From Anaerolineae bacterium (GTDB lineage: Bacteria > Chloroflexota > Anaerolineae > JADYZS01), in the NCBI GenBank assembly GCA_020853075.1, contig JADYZS010000323.1, positions 1 to 9,648 on the forward strand: a stretch of DNA of 9,648 nucleotides, read 5' to 3'. The notes below the pieces were generated by a model that saw only the letters and a program-made list of their open reading frames with translations, was not told the origin of the DNA and searched no databases. Below, piece by piece: positions 1 through 4,902 of this stretch. Made by a program: the position numbers and the translations under genes. Position 1 is the first letter of the stretch; every line of letters starts with the position of its first letter.

Positions 1-1
1 C

Positions 2-1093
2 GTCCTCAGCCAAATCGGCTTATCTACCGACTTGTATGCCGCCTATGTTTTAGTGTTGGAGGTCGTATTTGTATCGTTATTCTGCATGCCAGCGGTGGTT
101 ATCTTCTGGCGAAAACACGCCGATAAAATGAGCACCTTTGTTTCGTTTATGCTCATAATAGAAGGCCTATTCAGTACGCCTATCACCATCTCACTGATAA
201 CGATGCAGACCCTATGGCGTTATCCTGTCAGCATCTTCATAGGTCTTGGCCCTGCGCTCCTCGTCTTCTTCGCCTATCTCTTCCCGGATGGGCGGTTCGT
301 TCCCCGCTGGACACGCTGGCCGGCTATCATCTGCGGATCGTTACTTCCGCTGGGGTTCGTTGCCTCTTCTATCTCTCCAACCATGCCGGTAAAATACTTC
401 TATCTGGTTCTAGTACCGCTTCTTCTCGGCAACAGCCCCTTCGCTGTATACGCGCAATTCTACCGCTATAGCCGCGTTTCCAATACCGTGCAGAGGCAGC
501 AGACGAAGTGGGTATTGCTCGGTTTGCTGGCATCAGCCCTGGGCATGTTGGCCCTAATCTTTCCATTGTTAATCTATCCGGCGGTACTCGAACCCGGCCG
601 TGCGCATGTACTCTATATCTTATTCAGCGCGCCTGTCACCATCCTCTCCTTGGGTGTGATTCCGCTATCAATCAGTCTCTCCATCCTCCGCTACCGCCTA
701 TGGGACATTGATATCATCATCCGCCGCACATTGGTCTATAGCCTGCTGACGGCACTCCTTGCACTGGTCTATTTCAGCAGCATTGTGCTCCTGCAGAATC
801 TCTTCGCAGCGTTCAGTGGTCAACGGTCGGAACTCACCATCGTCGCTTCTACCCTGGCGATTGCCGCGCTCTTCACGCCTCTGCGCCGCCGCGTGCAGGA
901 TGGCATAGACCGTCGTTTCTACCGCCGCAAGTACGACGCCGCCAAGACCCTCGCGACCTTCAGCGCGACGGTGCGCGACGAGACCAACCTGGATAACCTG
1001 ACCGGCGAGTTGCTGGCCGTCGTCCAGGAGACGATGCAGCCGGAGCACGTGAGCCTGTGGTTGAGGAAAGAAGAGGTAAAACGTAAGGCGTAA
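2..1093 (+). CDS. Multi-pass membrane sensor-type protein, copy 1 (5' end outside window)
   Basis: Integral membrane protein resembling the N-terminal sensor region of ComP-like histidine kinases, but with no kinase domain. The frame is open to the left edge; a TTG at 32 is possible as a start, but alignment with the copy at 2970-4244 suggests roughly 70 residues are missing upstream. Counting from the TTG, several hydrophobic helices flank LFPDGRFVPRWTRW (residues 83-96). A QRQQTKW segment follows near 154-160, then RYRLWDID (from 220), two more hydrophobic stretches, and a basic cytoplasmic segment RRFYRRKYDAAKTLA leading into ETMQPEHVSLWL. The last part resembles the start of a GAF domain. 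The final four codons and the stop lie inside a heptamer repeat, giving the tail KRKA. The N-terminal half appears AT-richer than the C-terminal half. Role inferred: membrane sensing or signal relay; the ligand is unknown. Confidence 0.85.
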   Translation, partial: VLSQIGLSTDLYAAYVLVLEVVFVSLFCMPAVVIFWRKHADKMSTFVSFMLIIEGLFSTPITISLITMQTLWRYPVSIFIGLGPALLVFFAYLFPDGRFVPRWTRWPAIICGSLLPLGFVASSISPTMPVKYFYLVLVPLLLGNSPFAVYAQFYRYSRVSNTVQRQQTKWVLLGLLASALGMLALIFPLLIYPAVLEPGRAHVLYILFSAPVTILSLGVIPLSISLSILRYRLWDIDIIIRRTLVYSLLTALLALVYFSSIVLLQNLFAAFSGQRSELTIVASTLAIAALFTPLRRRVQDGIDRRFYRRKYDAAKTLATFSATVRDETNLDNLTGELLAVVQETMQPEHVSLWLRKEEVKRKA

Positions 1094-1117
1094 AACGTAA
1101 AAGGCAATTACGTATTA
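1076..1117. repeat. Heptamer repeat (CGTAARR) with small hairpin, 'empty' form
   Basis: CGTAA recurs at 1082, 1089 and 1096, an exact 7-bp period, as CGTAAGG, CGTAAAA and CGTAAAA. After a short gap an inverted unit follows: TAAAACGTAA (1091-1100) can pair with TTACGTATTA (1108-1117), with one mismatch and a 7-nt loop. The array overlaps the end of the upstream gene, which stops inside it. The same array, differing at two of 25 positions, lies at 4227-4251 beyond the second copy of that gene. There it is separated from its inverted partner by a four-helix-bundle gene. Confidence 0.8.
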
Positions 1118-1177
1118 TTCCCCGTAACGCTTTCCGTAACGGTTCGCAGACGGATGCGGTATAATATGGGAGAGGAA
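1108..1177 (+). promoter_or_regulatory. Upstream module copy A: repeated CCGTAAC pair, GCAGACGGA, TATAAT box
   Basis: Probable promoter or operator region for the cytochrome genes. CCCGTAACGCTTTCCGTAA (1121-1139) contains two CCGTAAC half-sites with a 12-bp period (1122-1128, 1134-1140). GCAGACGGA (1146-1154) and a perfect TATAAT (1160-1165) follow, then GAGGAA (1172-1177). The 19-bp core, GCAGACGGA and GAGGAA recur at nearly the same spacing at 4824-4897, upstream of the phosphatase gene. No good TTGACA-type -35 box lies at 16-18 bp, so the tandem half-sites may bind an activator or form a non-standard -35. The function is inferred; the repetition is seen directly. Confidence 0.55.
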
Positions 1178-1199
1178 AGGTAAGACAATGTCAAGAGAA

Positions 1200-1223
1200 G
1201 CGCGCTGCCAGCCCCAAGCGCGC
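1200..1223 (+). promoter_or_regulatory. Leader hairpin upstream of the cytochrome c gene
   Basis: GCGCGCT (1200-1206) pairs with AGCGCGC (1217-1223), a 7-bp perfect stem with a 10-nt loop. It lies between the TATAAT box and the AGGAGG ribosome binding site at 1239-1244. There is no U-tract, so it is not a classical terminator. It could influence mRNA stability or translation, or be incidental. Confidence 0.3.
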
Positions 1224-1252
1224 ACATTCTATATCCTCAGGAGGATGGTCGT

Positions 1253-2215
1253 ATGTTGGCTAACATTCTCGGTCTGTTCGTGCTCATCGCCCTCGTGGTG
1301 CTCTTCGCCTGGCTCGCAACGCGGGCCTGGCGAGCCCGCAACGCGATCCTGAAATGGGTCGGCGTCGTCCTGGCAGGATTGCTCACCCTGCTCCTCGTGC
1401 TGGTGACCGTGGTCGCCGCACGGGGCCTCGTGATCCTCTACCAGCCGCGCGGCGGCCCCACTCCCGACCTCCAGATTGCCGGAACGCCGGAGCAAATCGC
1501 GCGTGGCCAACACATCGCCTCTACCTTATGCGCGGGCTGTCATAGCACCACGGGTGACGTGCCCCTGGATGGCAGTAATGTGAACCTGAGCGATGACGCC
1601 GGCCTCCCCTTGGGAACCATCTTTGCGCCTAACCTGACCCCGGCGGGGCGGCTGAAGAACGTATCTAACGGGCAGATTTGGCGCATCTTCCGTTACGGTG
1701 TCAATCCGGACGGGCGACAGATAGGTATGCCCGCCATTAACTTCAAGAACCTGAGTGATGAAGACCTGCTGGCCGTCATCGCCTATTTGCGCAGCCAACC
1801 GGCTATAGAACATGATACCCCTCCACTCAGTCCCTCGCTGCTGCTGGCGGCCTTCGTGGGCGCCGACATGTTCCGGCTCAGCTTCGCGCCGGTGACCGGG
1901 CCGGTCGTCGCGCCGCCCAAGGCCGCAACCGCAGAATACGGCCAATATATCGTCAGTTACAACGACTGCCGCGATTGCCACGGCGCGAACCTGGATGGGC
2001 GTCCCACCGGCCCGGTGCCGCCCGGCCCGAACTTGCGGGTGGTCAAAGGGTGGACGCAGGAGCAGTTCATCACGACCATGCGCACCGGCGTTGATCCCTC
2101 CGGCCACGAACTGATGCCGCCCATGCCGTGGAAGCAGATCGGCAGGATGGACGACGTGGAGTTGGCCGCGCTGTACCAGTATCTGTACAACCTGCCGCCC
2201 CTGCCGGGTAAATAA
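1253..2215 (+). CDS. Membrane-anchored di-heme cytochrome c
   Basis: Electron-transfer protein facing the outside of the membrane. Two hydrophobic segments lie at about residues 4-24 and 33-63. The soluble part has two class-I cytochrome c domains with covalent heme sites CAGCH (93-97) and CRDCH (239-243). Likely axial methionines are in the GMP motif near 159 and in LMPPMPW near 288-291. The length of 320 residues suits a two-domain cytochrome with a membrane anchor. The start is set by AGGAGG at 1239-1244, eight bases before ATG. The next gene follows after 39 bp with its own strong ribosome binding site, which suggests co-transcription. The second half of this architecture resembles cytochrome subunits of alcohol or aldehyde dehydrogenases, but no dehydrogenase gene is present, so the electron donor and acceptor are unknown. 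Confidence 0.93.
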   Translation: MLANILGLFVLIALVVLFAWLATRAWRARNAILKWVGVVLAGLLTLLLVLVTVVAARGLVILYQPRGGPTPDLQIAGTPEQIARGQHIASTLCAGCHSTTGDVPLDGSNVNLSDDAGLPLGTIFAPNLTPAGRLKNVSNGQIWRIFRYGVNPDGRQIGMPAINFKNLSDEDLLAVIAYLRSQPAIEHDTPPLSPSLLLAAFVGADMFRLSFAPVTGPVVAPPKAATAEYGQYIVSYNDCRDCHGANLDGRPTGPVPPGPNLRVVKGWTQEQFITTMRTGVDPSGHELMPPMPWKQIGRMDDVELAALYQYLYNLPPLPGK

Positions 2216-2246
2216 GCATATAAAGCATATAAATATAAAGAGGAGG
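2216..2246 (+). promoter_or_regulatory. AT-rich 9-bp tandem repeat and strong RBS
   Basis: GCATATAAA occurs twice head to tail (2216-2224, 2225-2233), followed by TATAAA (2234-2239) and AGGAGG (2241-2246), eight bases before the ATG at 2255. The stretch is far more AT-rich than the flanking genes. It probably keeps the ribosome binding site unstructured; a secondary promoter is possible. Confidence 0.45.
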
Positions 2247-2254
2247 ATAGAACG

Positions 2255-2743
2255 ATGTATCGTTGGCTGATATTCCTGCACGTGCTGGGTGCTTTTGGAT
2301 TCCTGCTCGCGCATGGCAGTTCTGCGGGCGCCTCCTTCCGGCTGCGCAGCGAGCGCAGCGTGGAACGGATCCGCGCCTTCATTGAGTTGTCAACCGCTTC
2401 CCAGGGCGTGGCGTATGGCTCCCTCGGTCTCCTGCTTCTCAGCGGCATCCTGACCGGGTTCATAGGCCGTTGGTGGGGCAAGGGCTGGATCTGGGCCGCG
2501 CTGGTGCTGTTTGTCATGATGGGGACGGCCATGTCCTTCCTGGGCCGAGAGCACCATAACCGGATCAGAAAGGTGGTCGGCCTACCGTATTATATAGGGA
2601 GTAAAGAGCAGCCGCCTCTACCACCGGCCAGCGCCGAAGAGATTGGGGCCACCCTTGCCCTGGGTCGCCCCATGCTCCTCACCGTGATCGGGTTTGGCGG
2701 CTTGGTCATCATCCTCTGGCTGATGATGTTCAAGCCATTCTAG
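2255..2743 (+). CDS. Small four-helix integral membrane protein next to cytochrome c
   Basis: A 162-residue protein of unassigned function. Hydrophobic helices are visible at about residues 3-24, 50-70, 76-97 and 138-159. A polar loop with paired prolines (about 119-126) lies before the last helix. Histidines H9 and H20 in the first helix, and H100-H101 just after the third, could bind heme b or a metal, as in small DUF2269- or CopD-like membrane proteins; this is a resemblance, not an established match. The start is supported by AGGAGG eight bases upstream. Its position directly behind a di-heme cytochrome c suggests it anchors, matures or exchanges electrons with that protein. The frame stays open past the TAG stop for a further 66 codons (see the next entry). 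Confidence 0.85.
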   Translation: MYRWLIFLHVLGAFGFLLAHGSSAGASFRLRSERSVERIRAFIELSTASQGVAYGSLGLLLLSGILTGFIGRWWGKGWIWAALVLFVMMGTAMSFLGREHHNRIRKVVGLPYYIGSKEQPPLPPASAEEIGATLALGRPMLLTVIGFGGLVIILWLMMFKPF

Positions 2744-2944
2744 CGAAAGGCAGCAAGAGCTGTTGGCTGGCCCGGCAACGTGGAGACGCTGAATCTCGCT
2801 GCCGCGGAAGTGAAGAGCGAGCCCGACGATTCAATCGGGCTCGCCGCCCGCCAGCTGGTGCGTGAACTGGGCGTGATGCCGCTGGCCCCGCAGTGGCGCG
2901 CGCTCGGTAAACCCCACGCCGAATGGGAGCGGAGCGATGGTTGA
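2744..2944 (+). pseudogene. Possible gene remnant or small ORF between the membrane genes
   Basis: Directly after the TAG of the preceding gene, in the same frame, 66 codons remain open to a TGA at 2942-2944. From a GTG at 2780 the third codon positions are about 78% G or C (42 of 54), as expected for a real coding region here. The predicted peptide has a coding-like composition, with LAARQLVRELGVMPLAPQW in its middle. No good ribosome binding site precedes the GTG, and I do not recognise the family. It could be the tail of a gene whose front has been lost, a former extension of the upstream gene, or a small expressed protein. Its end overlaps the alternative start (2937) of the next gene by 8 bp. 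Confidence 0.4.
2817..2844 (+). terminator. 10-bp perfect hairpin, possible terminator without U-tract
   Basis: GCGAGCCCGA (2817-2826) pairs perfectly with TCGGGCTCGC (2835-2844) around an 8-nt loop. It lies 74 bp beyond the stop of the membrane-protein gene. The stem is GC-rich and strong, but no run of T follows, so it may be a transcript-stabilising 3' end, a weak terminator, or simply part of the coding remnant in which it lies. Confidence 0.35.
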
Positions 2945-2969
2945 ACAGGCGCATCTTGAGGAGCCTACC

Positions 2970-4244
2970 ATGAATGAGGATCGGGCACCGACGTTCACGC
3001 GTCTCCGTGGCCCCTGGCTTGCCATCGCCCGCGCGGCCTGGGCCTTCGTGGCCCTGGTTGCCCTGGGTGTGTTCCTTGCCTCGGTCCCGGCCTATCTGCA
3101 ACAACTCGGCCAGGTTACCGCGCCTGAACGCCAAACCTACTCGGCAGCGATTCCCCCGCCAGCAATAGAACTCGCCGTGGATGTGGCGACCATGGTGATC
3201 TCTTGGTTAACATCGCTCTTGTGCTATGCCCTGGCTGTATTCATCTTCCGGCGCAGATTAGACGATGGGATGGCGTTTCTCGTCTCTGCCTTCCTGTTAG
3301 TATTTGGGACCGCGATGACCGGCCCTATTGAAATTCTGGCCCAGTCAATAGAGGCCGCCTGGGTGCAATACGTTTACTTTGTTCAATCGTTGCTGCTGAT
3401 ATTCTTTTTTTCCTATCTCCTCTATCTCTTCCCGGACGGGCGCTTTGTCCCCCGCTGGACACGTTGGCTGGCGCTGATCTTGCTCCCTATAGTGGTCGGC
3501 GGTCTGATTTCTGACATCATCACCCTGGATAGCCTGGTCAGCCCCTCGCCCATCAGTACCGTTGTGTTCATCCTTTCGGTATTCACGGCCATGGGAACTC
3601 AGGTTTATCGCTACACTCGCATATCCACTCCAGCGCAGCGCCAACAGACCAAGTGGGCAGTCGCTGGCATCATAGGCTATATGGCGACTATCTCGGTGAG
3701 CAGTGTGCCGTACTACTATCTACTCGGCAATCCCGAAAGTTTGCAAGGCCCTCTACGGCTGTTTCTGGCTACCACGGGCCGTATCTTATGGCTGTTTGGA
3801 CAGGCGATCATACCGGTCTCGCTGGCCGTCGCCATCCTGCGCTACCGGCTGTGGGACATTGATGTCATCGTCCGCCGGACGTTGGTGTATTCGGTACTGA
3901 CGGCGTTCCTCGCGCTCGTCTATTTCGGCAGCATCGTGCTCCTGCAAAGCCTCTTCGCGGCGTTCAGTGGTCAACGGTCGGAACTCGCCATCGTCGCTTC
4001 TACTCTGGCGATTGCTGCCCTCTTCACCCCCTTGCGCCGCCGTATCCAGGATGCCATTGACCGCCGCTTCTATCGCCGCAAGTACGACGCGGCCAAGACC
4101 CTGGCCGCCTTCAGCGCCACCGTGCGCGATGAGACCAACCTGGATAACCTGACCGGTGAACTGCTGGCGATTGTCCAGGAGACGATGCAGCCGGAGCACG
4201 TGAGTTTATGGGTGAAGGCGGAGGGCATAAAACGTAAAGCGTAA
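2970..4244 (+). CDS. Multi-pass membrane sensor-type protein, copy 2 (full length)
   Basis: Paralogue of the protein at the left edge of the window and, like it, a ComP-like membrane sensor region without histidine kinase motifs. The ATG at 2970 is preferred because GAGGAG lies six bases upstream; an in-frame ATG at 2937 would add 11 residues. Numbered from 2937, hydrophobic helices start near residue 30, LFPDGRFVPRWTRW is at 164-177, and RYRLWDID at 302 begins a 134-residue block that aligns without gaps to copy 1 with only about 17 differences. The N-terminal 300 residues are much more divergent. The protein ends in ETMQPEHVSLWV, the likely beginning of a GAF fold. The stop codon falls within a heptamer array, giving the same KRKA tail. 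Its position upstream of a PP2C/kinase fusion suggests it provides that module's membrane input; this is inferred. Confidence 0.88.
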   Translation: MNEDRAPTFTRLRGPWLAIARAAWAFVALVALGVFLASVPAYLQQLGQVTAPERQTYSAAIPPPAIELAVDVATMVISWLTSLLCYALAVFIFRRRLDDGMAFLVSAFLLVFGTAMTGPIEILAQSIEAAWVQYVYFVQSLLLIFFFSYLLYLFPDGRFVPRWTRWLALILLPIVVGGLISDIITLDSLVSPSPISTVVFILSVFTAMGTQVYRYTRISTPAQRQQTKWAVAGIIGYMATISVSSVPYYYLLGNPESLQGPLRLFLATTGRILWLFGQAIIPVSLAVAILRYRLWDIDVIVRRTLVYSVLTAFLALVYFGSIVLLQSLFAAFSGQRSELAIVASTLAIAALFTPLRRRIQDAIDRRFYRRKYDAAKTLAAFSATVRDETNLDNLTGELLAIVQETMQPEHVSLWVKAEGIKRKA

Positions 4245-4291
4245 AACGTAATCACGCTTTACTTTTTACGATTTACTCTTTACTCTTTACT
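4227..4291. repeat. Left heptamer arrays flanking the four-helix-bundle gene
   Basis: Three CGTAAAN heptamers start at 4233, 4240 and 4247. Five units of the opposite orientation, of the form NTTTACN, follow in exact 7-bp register at 4257, 4264, 4271, 4278 and 4285. The outer 25 bp (4227-4251) match the reverse complement of 4810-4834 at 24 of 25 positions. The upstream gene ends inside the array, and the next gene's ribosome binding site begins 15 bp after it. Confidence 0.85.
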
Positions 4292-4317
4292 CCTCACCCC
4301 TACGCAGGAGGTGGCAC

Positions 4318-4803
4318 ATGACATACGACGAATGGGAGCAAACAGTTCCAGAGGCGATCAAGGATGATTCGCTATGGAAAATGACTGCTTACCGCCTGGC
4401 CCTGTTCGCAGCCGATCTGGGATGGCACGACGCTACGAAACTGGCAAAAGACCATCGTACGATTGGTCTGTCGGATCAGCTATATCGGGCACTCGGCTCA
4501 GTCAGCGCCAATCTGGCAGAAGGCTACTCCCGCGGCACAGGTAAGGACAGGGCCCGCTTCTACGAGTATGACTTGGGTTCGGCCCGAGAGGGCCGGGATT
4601 GGTACTACAAGGGCCGCCATGTCCTCGGCGAAACCATTGTCCAGCACCGCCTGCAACTCCTTACCGAAGTAATCAGGCTATTACTGACCATGGTTCCTCA
4701 GCAGCGTCAGCGTATGCTCCGTGAAGAGCGCATCGCCTACGAGGCCGGTGCGGAACAATCCTACGCAGAAACGGTTTTGGACAGTGAGCAGGATATAGCG
4801 TGA
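4318..4803 (+). CDS. Four-helix-bundle protein, S23/IVP family
   Basis: A 161-residue soluble protein of the four-helix-bundle family first known from intervening sequences inside bacterial 23S rRNA genes and related to the Avd accessory protein of diversity-generating retroelements. The recognisable core is the helix SDQLYRALGSVSANLAEGYS at about residues 52-71, followed by a glycine-rich turn and a helix with EYDLGSAREGRDWYY (about 83-97). A third long helix runs through LQLLTEVIRLLLTMV. The acidic C-terminal tail (about 134-161) goes beyond the core. The ATG has AGGAGG six bases upstream. There is no rRNA around it, and no reverse transcriptase or template/variable repeat is visible. It stands alone between inverted heptamer arrays. 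The biochemical role is unknown for most members; nucleic-acid or partner binding is plausible. Confidence 0.92.
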   Translation: MTYDEWEQTVPEAIKDDSLWKMTAYRLALFAADLGWHDATKLAKDHRTIGLSDQLYRALGSVSANLAEGYSRGTGKDRARFYEYDLGSAREGRDWYYKGRHVLGETIVQHRLQLLTEVIRLLLTMVPQQRQRMLREERIAYEAGAEQSYAETVLDSEQDIA

Positions 4804-4809
4804 CATCTC

Positions 4810-4836
4810 TTACGTTTTACCCTTTACGTTTTATTC
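4810..4836. repeat. Right heptamer array, inverted partner of the left array
   Basis: TTACGTT, TTACCCT, TTACGTT and the partial TTATTC run in 7-bp register from 4810, beginning six bases after the stop of the four-helix-bundle gene. Positions 4810-4834 are the reverse complement of 4227-4251 with one mismatch. From 4824 onwards the sequence also aligns to 1108 onwards in the first junction, so the array runs directly into the repeated upstream module. Confidence 0.85.
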
Positions 4837-4897
4837 ATCCCGTAACGCTTTCCGTAATGATTTGCAGACGGAACCTGTATATGATAGAGGCGAGGAA
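4824..4897 (+). promoter_or_regulatory. Upstream module copy B, before the phosphatase-kinase gene
   Basis: This is the second copy of the element at 1108-1177. The 19-bp core CCCGTAACGCTTTCCGTAA (4839-4858, allowing the 2-bp AT insertion just before it) contains the CCGTAAC and CCGTAAT half-sites at 4840 and 4852. GCAGACGGA is at 4864-4872, and GAGGAA at 4892-4897 serves as ribosome binding site for the ATG at 4903. The -10-like sequence is weaker here: TATATG at the aligned position (4878) or TATGAT at 4880. A start just downstream would leave a very short leader, so the true start site may lie further upstream. Shared control with the cytochrome genes is inferred. Confidence 0.5.
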
Positions 4898-4902
4898 TTG
4901 AA

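Larger units (their letters stand above)
4227..4834. mobile_element. Candidate mini-cassette: S23-type gene between 25-bp inverted repeats
   Basis: The 608-bp segment is bounded by 25-bp inverted repeats (4227-4251 and 4810-4834, one mismatch) made of 7-bp units, and holds one gene with its ribosome binding site. The corresponding junction after the first sensor paralogue (1076-1127) aligns on both sides but lacks about 570 bp and the gene. That is what an insertion or a precise loss would leave. No transposase, recombinase or clear target-site duplication is visible, so any mobility would need help from outside. Calling it mobile is an inference. Confidence 0.45.

Noticed and set aside
1188..1352. 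A 54-residue leader frame (ATG at 1188 after GAGGAAAGG) overlapping the start of the cytochrome c gene.
   Set aside because: The ATG lies at the position expected by comparison with the second upstream module, but most of the frame is a cysteine- and serine-rich shadow of the cytochrome gene. It was not listed as a gene; it could be a remnant of an older gene start.
1526..2314. Long minus-strand frame of 262 codons opposite the cytochrome c gene.
   Set aside because: It is antisense to a gene with clear CXXCH motifs, and its peptide is histidine- and arginine-rich without domain features. This is a typical GC-rich shadow, as are the other minus-strand frames in the window.
2741..2944. Programmed stop-codon readthrough joining the small membrane protein to the following open frame.
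   Set aside because: The TAG context shows nothing special, and a gene remnant is the simpler explanation; not excluded without homologues.
4233..4291. CRISPR array.
   Set aside because: The units are only 7 bp with no spacers between them, and no cas gene is present.
4318..4803. The S23-type gene as part of a 23S rRNA intervening sequence or a diversity-generating retroelement.
   Set aside because: No rRNA sequence flanks it, and there is no reverse transcriptase gene or template/variable repeat pair in the window.
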